Source: Euryarchaeota archaeon UBA242 (GTDB lineage Archaea; Thermoplasmatota; Poseidoniia; Poseidoniales; Poseidoniaceae). Taken from it: a stretch of 15,434 bases of DNA. Below are positions 6,739-14,570 of this stretch, in pieces. The stretch spans positions 1-15,434 of the forward strand of contig DAJY01000018.1 of NCBI GenBank assembly GCA_002499015.1, given 5' to 3'. The first letter of the stretch is position 1, and each line of letters starts with the position of its first letter. Both the position numbers and the translations under genes were made by a program. Under the pieces are notes generated by a model that searched no databases, was not told the DNA's origin, and worked only from the letters and a program-made list of their open reading frames with translations.

Positions 6739-7809
6739 TTATGGAATTCTTTGATCACTAATATTCATTTTTGCAGCAATTACGGTATTATCGCCTATTA
6801 CGACATTGTCCAATATAGCCCCATTTCCGATTACTACATTTTGGCCAAGGACAGAATTAGAAATAGTTGAATCTGAACTAACTTTACATCCAGACATCAG
6901 CAATGAATTAGAAATTTTTACATTCTCTTCAACAAGACAATTGGAGGAGATTACACTACTAACAACATCACCCAGTATTACCGCATCATCCATACAAAAC
7001 CCATTACCTGGAAGAACTATTCCATTTGGCATAGGGAATGGTAATTCTTTCATTCTTTTTACTAAAGTTGATTGAGCGTTTAGTAATTCCATAGGATTGC
7101 CGACATCAAACCAAACACCATCGATTGTCTTAGCATACATTGGCCAATTCATTTCTAGTACCATTGGAAATAATTGTTTACTAAAATCAAACTTCTCACC
7201 CAAAGGCACCAATGCCAAAACCTCAGGCTCTATGATGTATAATCCTGCATTTATCACATTACTAAACGCTTCTTCAGGACTTGGCTTTTCTTTAAATCTA
7301 CTAATATAACCCTCGCGTAAATCTCCATCTAATTCACCATTATGCGCTGCTGACAATCCCACTATACCGAAATCACTTGGATTTTCAACTTCCCAAAGTG
7401 CCATTGTAACCTTTGCACCGCTTTGCTTGTGAGCTGCTAATAAATCGGATATGTCAAATGACGCAACTGAATCACCCGAGCCAACAACAAATGTTTCTGT
7501 TAACAAATCACTCAGAAGCCGAACACTTCCTGCGGTCCCCATTGGAGAATCCTCTTGATTAATTCGCGCTGTAATCTCTCTAGAATGAGTTTTCATTGAT
7601 TGAAGTGGCCAAGCAGAGACGTGCTTTTGCAATTGTTCCCCTCTATATCCAGTTGTGACAATTAAATCATCAATACCGGCTTCTACCATCGCATCTTTAA
7701 CGAAATCAATAACAGGGCGCCCTAGGACTTCAACCATAGGCTTTGGACGAGTTAAAGTCAAAGGACGTAATCTTGAACCTTGACCACCGGCCATTATGAC
7801 CCCGTACAT
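6739..7809 (-). CDS. Sugar-1-phosphate nucleotidylyltransferase with left-handed beta-helix domain
   Basis: Makes an NDP-sugar from NTP and a sugar 1-phosphate, the activated donor for surface polysaccharide or protein glycosylation. The Rossmann-like catalytic domain (about 1-240) carries the signature GGQGSRLRPLT at 8-18 followed by RPKP at 21-24, the GTAG loop at 91-94, the metal-binding GD at 112-113, the FKEKP segment at 172-176, NAGLYI at 187-192 and FDVGNP at 234-239. The C-terminal part (about 265-350) has hexapeptide-like repeats (GDVVSSVIS, SNSVLGQNVVIGNG, VVIGDN) of a short left-handed beta-helix. Such two-domain proteins are often labelled mannose-1-phosphate guanylyltransferase, but the sugar and nucleotide cannot be read here. 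It starts nine bases after the coiled-coil gene with a strong ribosome binding site. The neighbouring surface protein with many N-glycosylation sequons is a plausible downstream client. Confidence 0.93.
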   Translation of the reverse strand: MYGVIMAGGQGSRLRPLTLTRPKPMVEVLGRPVIDFVKDAMVEAGIDDLIVTTGYRGEQLQKHVSAWPLQSMKTHSREITARINQEDSPMGTAGSVRLLSDLLTETFVVGSGDSVASFDISDLLAAHKQSGAKVTMALWEVENPSDFGIVGLSAAHNGELDGDLREGYISRFKEKPSPEEAFSNVINAGLYIIEPEVLALVPLGEKFDFSKQLFPMVLEMNWPMYAKTIDGVWFDVGNPMELLNAQSTLVKRMKELPFPMPNGIVLPGNGFCMDDAVILGDVVSSVISSNCLVEENVKISNSLLMSGCKVSSDSTISNSVLGQNVVIGNGAILDNVVIGDNTVIAAKMNISDQRIP

Positions 7810-7813
7810 AATT

Positions 7814-7820
7814 TCACCTC
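7814..7820 (-). promoter_or_regulatory. Strong Shine-Dalgarno for the sugar nucleotidyltransferase
   Basis: On the minus strand GAGGTGA sits four bases before the ATG at 7809 and overlaps the TGA stop of the preceding coiled-coil gene. It matches the complement of the usual 16S rRNA tail (CACCTC) and indicates translational coupling of the two genes. Confidence 0.75.
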
Positions 7821-8826
7821 AGCGACGACGGTTCTGCATATTTATTCGGCGCATTCCTGCCTTTTTGGAGGACTTGGCTGCTGCAGGACGGGATGAAATC
7901 TCACTATCGTCACTACTTGTTCCTCCAATGCTCAATACACCCGATGAGAGTAAATTACTTACTAAACCGTCAGCAACATCTGCTGAACTAGCACCAGTTG
8001 ACATTTCGTTTTTGACAGATTGATTATGATCTATAATCCAAGATTCTCTCTCTTTCTTAGCCATATGTAACTGGTCACGTGCTTTGTCAACATCCTTCAT
8101 TAATTCAACAGTCTTTTCATGTATTTCATCTGCCTTCTTTCTAAAATCAAGGTATTCTTCATGAAATCTGTCGCCTTCTGCTTTGAGGAAATCTCGGTGT
8201 GCGAAAACTTCATCCAATTCTTTTGATTTTTCAGTTACCCTCACAACTGCTTCTATCATTGCTTTATGTGCATCGTCTGCTTCCGACTTTAGAATTTTAA
8301 TTGAGCCATCCAAATCGGACAAATCAATACTAACCATATCAAATTGTGCCACATCTGGCTCTAACTCTGCAAGACGGCGATGTTTCAATTTGAGATTAGC
8401 CATCATTTCCCTCTCTTTCTTAGGACCAACACTTGATGTTTCAAAGGTGGTCTCTAAATTATCAATCTCTTGCTTTAGCTGCATAAACTCGGCGGTAACA
8501 GAACGCTTCTCGTTCTTTTCTCCACGTCGACCCTTGACTTGAGAGATGAGTTGACGGATTTGGTCTTGCATTGCATTTCTCTTTTCTTTGAACAATTTAA
8601 TTTCAGCGCGAATAACCTTTACTTCGGAAAGGACCAGAGCAGATTTATCTCTGTGTTCCTTGAATTGTCCTTGGATTGCATTGCGCTTATCAGCACTCTG
8701 CTTAGCGGAATCACTGAATGAATTACGGGTTTCGCGCAACTTGCGAACTTTCGCTTCCATTGATTGAAGTTCTTCGTGAAGGGCCGCATCCGGCTTCTCC
8801 TCCGCTTCCTCTTTCATTCCGCGCAT
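7819..8826 (-). CDS. Archaeal coiled-coil protein, COG1340 type
   Basis: A 335-residue, almost wholly helical and highly charged protein that fits the uncharacterised archaeal coiled-coil family COG1340. Heptad-like helices run from about 17 to 110 (repeats of the type LRETRNS, EHRDKS, FKEKRNAMQDQI), then the family's diagnostic middle segment QEIDNLETTFETSSVGPKKE at about 119-138 with the following helix, then another coil at about 175-270 (FHEEYLDFRKKADEIHEKT). After residue 270 the protein turns into a Ser/Ala-rich, flexible tail ending in a strongly basic MRRINMQNRRR. Function of the family is not established; an association with RNA, ribosomes or the cell division machinery would be speculation. 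Translationally coupled to the following nucleotidyltransferase. A second coiled-coil gene lies at 13796. Confidence 0.85.
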   Translation of the reverse strand: MRGMKEEAEEKPDAALHEELQSMEAKVRKLRETRNSFSDSAKQSADKRNAIQGQFKEHRDKSALVLSEVKVIRAEIKLFKEKRNAMQDQIRQLISQVKGRRGEKNEKRSVTAEFMQLKQEIDNLETTFETSSVGPKKEREMMANLKLKHRRLAELEPDVAQFDMVSIDLSDLDGSIKILKSEADDAHKAMIEAVVRVTEKSKELDEVFAHRDFLKAEGDRFHEEYLDFRKKADEIHEKTVELMKDVDKARDQLHMAKKERESWIIDHNQSVKNEMSTGASSADVADGLVSNLLSSGVLSIGGTSSDDSEISSRPAAAKSSKKAGMRRINMQNRRR

Positions 8827-8889
8827 GACTCTTCCACAGCATTAACCATTTCAAGGGTATGGATGATGCGCCAAGACAGTTCGAGCAGA

Positions 8890-10455
8890 TTATTGGCCAA
8901 ATAAGACGTACATTTCCAGAATTATTGCGCTTAATAATCCAATCATTCCCAGTGTATTAGCAGCAATAGAACCTGAAGACCTCACCATCGACCTGAATTC
9001 AGATCTGACTCTAACATTGATTTGCCTTCCCACTAATAGTTCACCGCTGGGTTGTTCAAGGCGAACAGAGACTGTTGCTTCCCCCGTAGTAGTTGGCAAT
9101 AACGACTGCCATGCTACTGTGCCATCCCGTAGCAAACCACTCATCACACCTAGAGTATCTTCATCACCTTGTGCATGACTTGGCAATGCTCGGTCAGACC
9201 ACCAGTACTTTTCACCAGGTTGTAATCTGTATGTCAAGGCTACATCATTCGGACGAAAGTCAGGTGTTTGAACCCTAAATACAACTATTCGTTCTGTTTC
9301 TCCAAGATTATGAATTATTGTAAATAGATTTGCCCTATCAGTAACTACATTTTCCAAATCCACTTCGAATACTAAGTCTTTCAATGCAGGATTATTACCA
9401 ACTTCAATCTCATGCTCTAAACGGTCTACCATTCGGAAGAACGCGGGACATTTTCTTGACACATGTTCTATCAATAAAAGCCAGACTTCCAATGTAAAAA
9501 CTGGGTGTGAAACGATTAGTTTCAATCCATTCTTATTCAATACTTCAGATAATTCGGAAATCATTGTATTTCGTTCTAGACCACCGAAGTGCCTGTACAA
9601 TGTCATCAGTATTTTTTCTCTCGCAAAATCGACTTCAACAGTTGGATGAATGTTTGTTTCAATACTTTTTGTGAAATCCACATATTGCGCTCGCATCAAT
9701 GGGTCCATGTAGGTCATCAGAAGGTCATTGAATACAGAATTAATTGTTGAGGGGTGGATCGCTGGGTTGTATGCATCTAGGAGACCAGTTCTTTCAACCA
9801 TGCTAAATTGATGAGAACGTGTTGCCAAATGCTGACCGATCGATAATAGCATTAATGAAAATGAACCCAATAAGAAGATCATTCCAGATTCATTCTCAGA
9901 ACCGATGTAGAAAATAACAACCAATAATAGAGCACTGGACATTGCAAATAGTAGACTGGTATTTGTTTTACTAGTGGACCGCTTCATTCTAGTAACAAGC
10001 CCATCATATCCTTGTAATGATTGAACTGGCCGATGGGCATCATTTGAACTTTTTACTTCGTCATTAAACACGCGTAAAGAGAGTCCTACGCGGTGTCGAT
10101 GAACCATAATGGACAGAATATAACCAAACAGAATTACGAATGTTATAGCAACTAATGTGATTGAAAAGGTAAACCCTATAGTCGGTTCTATATTTTCTAA
10201 CCACCATTTTGGCGAACCGTTGGAAAAGGCCCACGCAATGAAATAGGTGAAAATTGCAAAAGCGGGTAAAAACAATATTATTCTGAGACCAAAACTGATG
10301 ATTTGTCTATCTATTGCAAGAAATATTGCTTCCCAATCTTTGACTGTTGCCTTTTCACCAATCGGAGAGATAGCCCTTATCTTAGAAAAGAGACCATTAG
10401 TGTCAGCAACACCCTCTTTAGGAGAGATTTGTATCGACTCATCTCCCCCCTCCAT
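8890..10455 (-). CDS. Five-helix membrane protein of unknown function
   Basis: I do not recognise this protein (521 residues from the ATG; an in-frame TTG at 10467 would add four). It has two hydrophobic hairpins near the N terminus (about 52-76 and 93-117; 166-185 and 191-209), a cytoplasmic-looking basic loop between them (HRHRVGLSLRV), then a long soluble part, and a final hydrophobic helix at about 500-520 that ends the protein. In the soluble part, residues 230-355 look helical, and 355-490 look like a beta-sandwich (VVFRVQTPDFRPNDVALTYR, ATVSVRLEQPSGELLVG), similar in character to extracellular Ig-like or CARDB-like folds. No catalytic motif is visible. It sits 37-50 bases behind the DtxR-type regulator and 63 bases ahead of the coiled-coil gene, all on one strand, which suggests an envelope-related unit. 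Confidence 0.85.
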   Translation of the reverse strand: MEGGDESIQISPKEGVADTNGLFSKIRAISPIGEKATVKDWEAIFLAIDRQIISFGLRIILFLPAFAIFTYFIAWAFSNGSPKWWLENIEPTIGFTFSITLVAITFVILFGYILSIMVHRHRVGLSLRVFNDEVKSSNDAHRPVQSLQGYDGLVTRMKRSTSKTNTSLLFAMSSALLLVVIFYIGSENESGMIFLLGSFSLMLLSIGQHLATRSHQFSMVERTGLLDAYNPAIHPSTINSVFNDLLMTYMDPLMRAQYVDFTKSIETNIHPTVEVDFAREKILMTLYRHFGGLERNTMISELSEVLNKNGLKLIVSHPVFTLEVWLLLIEHVSRKCPAFFRMVDRLEHEIEVGNNPALKDLVFEVDLENVVTDRANLFTIIHNLGETERIVVFRVQTPDFRPNDVALTYRLQPGEKYWWSDRALPSHAQGDEDTLGVMSGLLRDGTVAWQSLLPTTTGEATVSVRLEQPSGELLVGRQINVRVRSEFRSMVRSSGSIAANTLGMIGLLSAIILEMYVLFGQ

Positions 10456-10504
10456 AGCAATAGGCAAGGGTTGTTACTCTTTATCATTGTCCGAATTTAA
10501 TTAA

Positions 10505-11161
10505 TTAACAGCGTATTAATATTTTTTCTGCGATACTTTCAGACAGTTCTAGATAAGTTCCATCCGATGTCTGCCAGCGGCCGTTTTGCTTCTTTACACG
10601 CGTTCCGATTTTCACACCTAAATTATTCAATGATGTCAATGCAGATTCGCTTAAAACCATCATTCGGATATCTCCTTCACTATTATCTGGAAGAGCGCTC
10701 ATTGGCCGCATCCCGCTAGCTAATTGATTGATTTTTGATGCTAGTTCTTCTCTTGCAGGAGGGATTTGCTTACCTGAAGGATCAATATTTGGTTGATCTA
10801 ATAATAAGGTTAGTGCAACTTCCAAATCATCATCGATTGCATGCTCCAGTCTACATGCTGTTTCGTGAACATTTCCAAAAAATGGCAACTTATCCAACAG
10901 AACTTCTGCCAACCTATGCCTTCTTTTCATTTGTTGGCCCATTGCAAGCCCTGATACAGTAAGACTAGCCCCTTTGTATGGAATATAATCTACAAACCCT
11001 TTTGATGCCAATCTTTGAACCATTTCAGTAGCTGAAGCAGGTGAGACTTTCATAGCACTTGCTAAGTCACCGGTTCTGACTAATGATTTTGGGTCATTTT
11101 CATAAAATGCATACATTGTCTCCAAGTATTCATCTTCAAACTCTTGAAAATGGCCACTCAT
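10505..11161 (-). CDS. DtxR-family metal-dependent transcriptional regulator
   Basis: Represses genes of metal uptake when Fe2+ or Mn2+ is bound; acts as a dimer on promoter DNA. The 218 residues show the family order: a winged helix at about 8-70 (EDEYLETMYAF, VRTGDLASAMKVSPASATEM, GFVDYIPYKGASLT), the dimerisation and metal domain at about 75-140, and a C-terminal FeoA/SH3-like domain at about 160-216. Metal ligands are intact: His82, Glu86, His99 and Glu106-His107, plus Cys103 in ACRLEHA. That Cys corresponds to DtxR Cys102, where MntR has Glu, so an iron-type sensor is more likely than a manganese one. It lies between the surface protein gene (36 bases upstream) and the membrane protein gene. 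No classical inverted-repeat operator was identified by eye. Confidence 0.92.
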   Translation of the reverse strand: MSGHFQEFEDEYLETMYAFYENDPKSLVRTGDLASAMKVSPASATEMVQRLASKGFVDYIPYKGASLTVSGLAMGQQMKRRHRLAEVLLDKLPFFGNVHETACRLEHAIDDDLEVALTLLLDQPNIDPSGKQIPPAREELASKINQLASGMRPMSALPDNSEGDIRMMVLSESALTSLNNLGVKIGTRVKKQNGRWQTSDGTYLELSESIAEKILIRC

Positions 11162-11197
11162 GTTAATCCCAGTTCCATCTCACCCATCAACCCTTGC

Positions 11198-13702
11198 TTA
11201 TTGAGAATTTGCTTTGAACACTACTTTACACGCAGGACAGCGTACCGAGCCGGAGTAATCAGATGGAACTCGTAACGGCTGAGAGCAATCCGGGCAAGAA
11301 ACCTCTTTCTTTTCTTGTTTTTCAACTTCTTCGACTTCCTCTTCTTGAGGTGACTCGTCTCTTGAATTAACCTCGAATCTGCTGGAACAGTCTGGACATC
11401 TAACTTTACCAGAATATGATGCTGGAACTCGTAATTGCCTAGCACATTCAGGGCAACCAACTTGCACTTTTCTATCTGCACTAGATACTGAAGTTTTTGA
11501 CTTAGCAATAGGCTTCTTAGCCTTGAGTGTTTTATTTTTAGTTTTAGAACTAGAAGATGTCCTCTCACTTGAAGAGTTTTTGAGTCTCATTACAAGAATT
11601 ACAGCACCTGCAATCGCGAGACCAGATATTATCCCAATAAATGGAATCTCGTATGATTGAGAAGAAGAAGTAATGACTCCAGAAGTATATGATTGGCTTG
11701 AAGTTAATATGCTCTGGTCAATACTCCATTTAGCGGTCAAAGTAACTTCAGAACCGGAAGGCCAATCAATTGTCAAAGTAATTTCTTTTTCCTCACCTGC
11801 TAGCAAGATATCTGTCTCACTTTGAATTAATAAATTACCATTGCCATCGACTAAAAGTATTTGTCCAGCAATGCCATCGACTAAACCGCTATTTGAAATC
11901 TTGATAATAATACTAGTTTCATCGCCAAAGGTAGGATCTCTTGGGGAACTAAGAGGATTCATTTCAACAGAATACTCAGGTCGCTCCGATGGAACTGATT
12001 TGGTTGCAGAAGTAGGGCCTGGCCCTATTGTCCAATTGATTGAGTTGATACGAATTACTACTTTATCCGCATCTACATGACCAATTACATATTGTCCAGT
12101 GGTCAATCCAGGAAATACTGTAATCAATGAGTCAAATGGATAAATTTCCGACCCTCCTGAATCATATCCTAATCTTAATTGAATCTCTCTTTCAACACCA
12201 CTGTCGAGATCAATTTGCCATGTGAACGAAATTCCATCAACCGAATCCCACTCAACAGTACTAATCTGTGGTGCAAGGCTTTGCTGAGCCAAAACAGGAA
12301 TATTAAGAACTCCCTCCAACCCAATATCTATCTCACCATTTGAAGAAACTAGTGACCAATTTACTTGAGTTTGCCCAGTAGCGACCATCTGAATTGAAAC
12401 CGAGACTTCGCCTGCAGCATCTACTGCCAAACTTAGCGGTTCACTCAAACTAACGACTCCGTTAATTTCACAACGTAATTGTACCAAACCATCGCTGTCG
12501 CCATGATTTCTAACCAGCATTGAGAAAATTGCCATGTCACCTTTATGCCAAGGCCCACCTAATACGGCAGGAGTGGATGACCCTGCTGCTTCAAAGGCTG
12601 CGGCTGTCATTGACAATATTGAAGATACTGAACTGATTGAATCATCCCAAACCCTCTGCCCATTAGTTTGACAGGTCAGAGTTCCTGGACGCGCAGAAGC
12701 ACTGATTGAAATCGTCGTATTGGTGCTATTGGCAAGTTCTAAAGGCTGTGAATGCTCAATTTCCCCACCACTGAAAATACAACTTAATGTACCGTTATAA
12801 TCTATCTCTCCTGTGTTTGCAATAGATAGATTCCACTGTGCTATGCCTCCCGCAGTAACATCTGTGTTCAGGTGAACTAGTTCCATGTCAATTCTAGCCA
12901 AAGGAGGTGGCCCCACCTCAAAAGTGCTAGTATGAAATAGTTCAGATTGTGATGATGGTGGATTTAAGATAGAGATGTTTACAGTATAGTGAGAGTTTAT
13001 ATCGGAATTAGTTTCGCTAAATGAAGAAGAAGAGTAAAATTGTGTAGTTGTTGTAGTGGCGCCTCCAAATGTAATGTTTGACAGATGTGATTCGAGAACT
13101 TCTTGACTGTTAATATTGGCAGTAACATTGCTTGACCACTGTAAATCTCCAAGGTTTTCCATGGATGCACTAATGATTAGATAATCACCATCCCTAAGAG
13201 TTGCATTACCAGTTGGAGTACCATTAAAATTGACTGGAATTAGTTCTATTCCTTCAATTGATAATTGAGCTGGACGAAGCCGTTGAATTGTTCTGTTGAA
13301 TCCTGTAACATTGTTTGAATCTTCAGTTCCAAGATCACCCACCATAGTGACGATAAGATTGGAATATCCATATGGCATATTAGAGAATGTGTAATTGACC
13401 GATGTGCTGCCGAATGCCAATACGGTGTAATTTGTTGACTGGTTGTGAAGTTCTGTACCTTCCAATGTAGAAATCACTACATTGACTTCTATTTCGGCAT
13501 CTAATCCGCTCTGCTCAACGATGGTAAATGGGACTTCTAAAGAACTATCTTCAAATGTTTCCATTTCGCCAAGTAAAATACTACTTACATCAATTACTGC
13601 TCCACCACCGGATGCAGAAACCAATGGTGCCAATATAACTGCAATTAGAAGAGCGCAAACTAAGTTTGTTACTATGTTTGATGATGACATACTCTCCCCC
13701 AT
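11198..13702 (-). CDS. Secreted/surface beta-domain protein with C-terminal membrane anchor and two zinc ribbons
   Basis: Large envelope protein of 834 residues. A signal peptide is visible (hydrophobic about 14-28, likely cut after VSA at 30). Residues 31-680 are Ser/Thr/Asn-rich beta repeats resembling CARDB or Ig-like domains (for example ASMENLGDLQWSSNVTAN, LSIANTGEIDYNGTLSC, MLVRNHGDSDGLVQLRCEI, IKISNSGLVDGIAGQILLVD), with more than ten N-glycosylation sequons. A single transmembrane helix follows at about 686-705, then a basic Ser/Lys linker and two zinc ribbons with four Cys each: 750, 753, 769, 772 and 803, 806, 822, 825, separated by a Glu-rich spacer. By topology the ribbons face the cytoplasm. 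The start is uncertain: ATG 13702 follows AGGTGGT, ATG 13690 follows GGGGGAG, and a GTG at 13738 is also open. Ligand or partner unknown. Confidence 0.85.
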   Translation of the reverse strand: MGESMSSSNIVTNLVCALLIAVILAPLVSASGGGAVIDVSSILLGEMETFEDSSLEVPFTIVEQSGLDAEIEVNVVISTLEGTELHNQSTNYTVLAFGSTSVNYTFSNMPYGYSNLIVTMVGDLGTEDSNNVTGFNRTIQRLRPAQLSIEGIELIPVNFNGTPTGNATLRDGDYLIISASMENLGDLQWSSNVTANINSQEVLESHLSNITFGGATTTTTQFYSSSSFSETNSDINSHYTVNISILNPPSSQSELFHTSTFEVGPPPLARIDMELVHLNTDVTAGGIAQWNLSIANTGEIDYNGTLSCIFSGGEIEHSQPLELANSTNTTISISASARPGTLTCQTNGQRVWDDSISSVSSILSMTAAAFEAAGSSTPAVLGGPWHKGDMAIFSMLVRNHGDSDGLVQLRCEINGVVSLSEPLSLAVDAAGEVSVSIQMVATGQTQVNWSLVSSNGEIDIGLEGVLNIPVLAQQSLAPQISTVEWDSVDGISFTWQIDLDSGVEREIQLRLGYDSGGSEIYPFDSLITVFPGLTTGQYVIGHVDADKVVIRINSINWTIGPGPTSATKSVPSERPEYSVEMNPLSSPRDPTFGDETSIIIKISNSGLVDGIAGQILLVDGNGNLLIQSETDILLAGEEKEITLTIDWPSGSEVTLTAKWSIDQSILTSSQSYTSGVITSSSQSYEIPFIGIISGLAIAGAVILVMRLKNSSSERTSSSSKTKNKTLKAKKPIAKSKTSVSSADRKVQVGCPECARQLRVPASYSGKVRCPDCSSRFEVNSRDESPQEEEVEEVEKQEKKEVSCPDCSQPLRVPSDYSGSVRCPACKVVFKANSQ

Positions 13703-13762
13703 ATTACCACCTATGCGTATGGGGTTCTTCACCTTCACGCCAAAAGATGGGCGAGGGCTATG

Positions 13763-13768
13763 TTTATT
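13763..13768 (+). promoter_or_regulatory. TATA-like element between divergent genes
   Basis: TTTATT, within CTATGTTTATTCTATG, lies about 30 bases before the ATG at 13796, the spacing expected for a leaderless archaeal transcript of the coiled-coil gene. The same AT-rich island read on the other strand (GAATAAACATAG) could serve the surface protein gene, with a leader of about 35 bases. Inference from spacing and composition. Confidence 0.4.
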
Positions 13769-13795
13769 CTATGTTGAAAGGTCGCCCGAGAATGT

Positions 13796-14569
13796 ATGAC
13801 ACCTGACGAGTTGCTAAAAATCACTCCCGATTTGTTGGCACGTGCCATTTTGCATCGGCGAGAACGATTAGCAGAGGTTATTCCAGAGCAGTTAGATGCC
13901 CGTCAAGAAGAGTTAGATTTCGCTGTCCCTTTGACCAACTTCGCTAAAGAAAAGCGCGATGAATTTGATAAAAAGATAAATGAAATAACTAAGAAATGCC
14001 TTCACTCACAAAATCAAGCAAGCCTAAGATTTGCCAAATTGAAAAGTGATTTTCAAAATGCTGATTCAGAGGACAAAGATATCGGATTCGATGAATTATT
14101 ACAGCACTATAAAGAAGCAAATGAAAATCACCACCAACAAACAATCATTTTAGAGCAAATGAATGATTTAGCAATAGAACAATTTGACAAAATCTCTAGT
14201 GAAAGTAATTCTGATAGCGATATGGAATCGATAAAGTCGCAACATAAGGAGATATTGGATTCTATTGCGTTATCAAAAGATGCCCACGCAGAATCATTGC
14301 CACTAAAGAATGAAAAAGAGCATTTCAATAATACTTATCTTGAAAATGAAGCGATGAGGAGAAGAGCTAATTCACGAACTGCACTGCTAAGCCAGGCCCT
14401 TGATTCCAGTGAAAGGGGAATAGAACATTGGCAACAATTAATCGATAAGGGCTTTGATAGACTGTTAGTTAATGCGAAAAGAGTTAGTCAAGGAGAATAT
14501 TCAACACCAGCATTATCCAAAATGAATAAGGATAAAACTTCGCAAGACGATCACAAGGAAGGTGCTTGA
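13796..14569 (+). CDS. Coiled-coil protein of unknown function
   Basis: A 257-residue, hydrophilic, mostly helical protein. The N terminus (about 1-35) is a compact helical region (PDLLARAILHRRERLAEVIP); charged helices with heptad-like spacing follow at about 36-130 (FAKEKRDEFDKKINEITKK, FAKLKSDFQNA), then 145-220 (SIKSQHKEILDSIALSKDAH, REANS-type basic turn MRRRANSR). The last 25 residues are polar and probably disordered. The segment KEKRDEFDKKINEI resembles the repeat unit of COG1340 coiled-coil proteins, so it may be a distant relative of the one at 7819-8826, but this is tentative. It has no ribosome binding site of note. It is separated by one base from the downstream nucleotidyltransferase gene, which suggests that the two proteins work together. 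Confidence 0.85.
   Translation: MTPDELLKITPDLLARAILHRRERLAEVIPEQLDARQEELDFAVPLTNFAKEKRDEFDKKINEITKKCLHSQNQASLRFAKLKSDFQNADSEDKDIGFDELLQHYKEANENHHQQTIILEQMNDLAIEQFDKISSESNSDSDMESIKSQHKEILDSIALSKDAHAESLPLKNEKEHFNNTYLENEAMRRRANSRTALLSQALDSSERGIEHWQQLIDKGFDRLLVNAKRVSQGEYSTPALSKMNKDKTSQDDHKEGA
14557..14564 (+). promoter_or_regulatory. Ribosome binding site of the Trf4/Cid1-like gene inside the preceding gene
   Basis: GGAAGGTG lies six bases before the ATG at 14571, inside the last codons of the coiled-coil gene whose TGA ends at 14569. This indicates translational coupling and fixes the start of the downstream gene. Confidence 0.65.
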
Positions 14570-14570
14570 T

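Noticed and set aside
11221..11568. 115-codon frame on the minus strand within the zinc-ribbon region
   Set aside because: Out-of-frame shadow; the other frame encodes eight correctly spaced Cys and the transmembrane linker.
13738..13738. GTG start for the surface protein, adding 12 residues before the signal peptide
   Set aside because: Would give a long n-region; ATG 13702 has an AGGTGGT just upstream. Not fully excluded, since the TATA-like island could give a leaderless GTG start.
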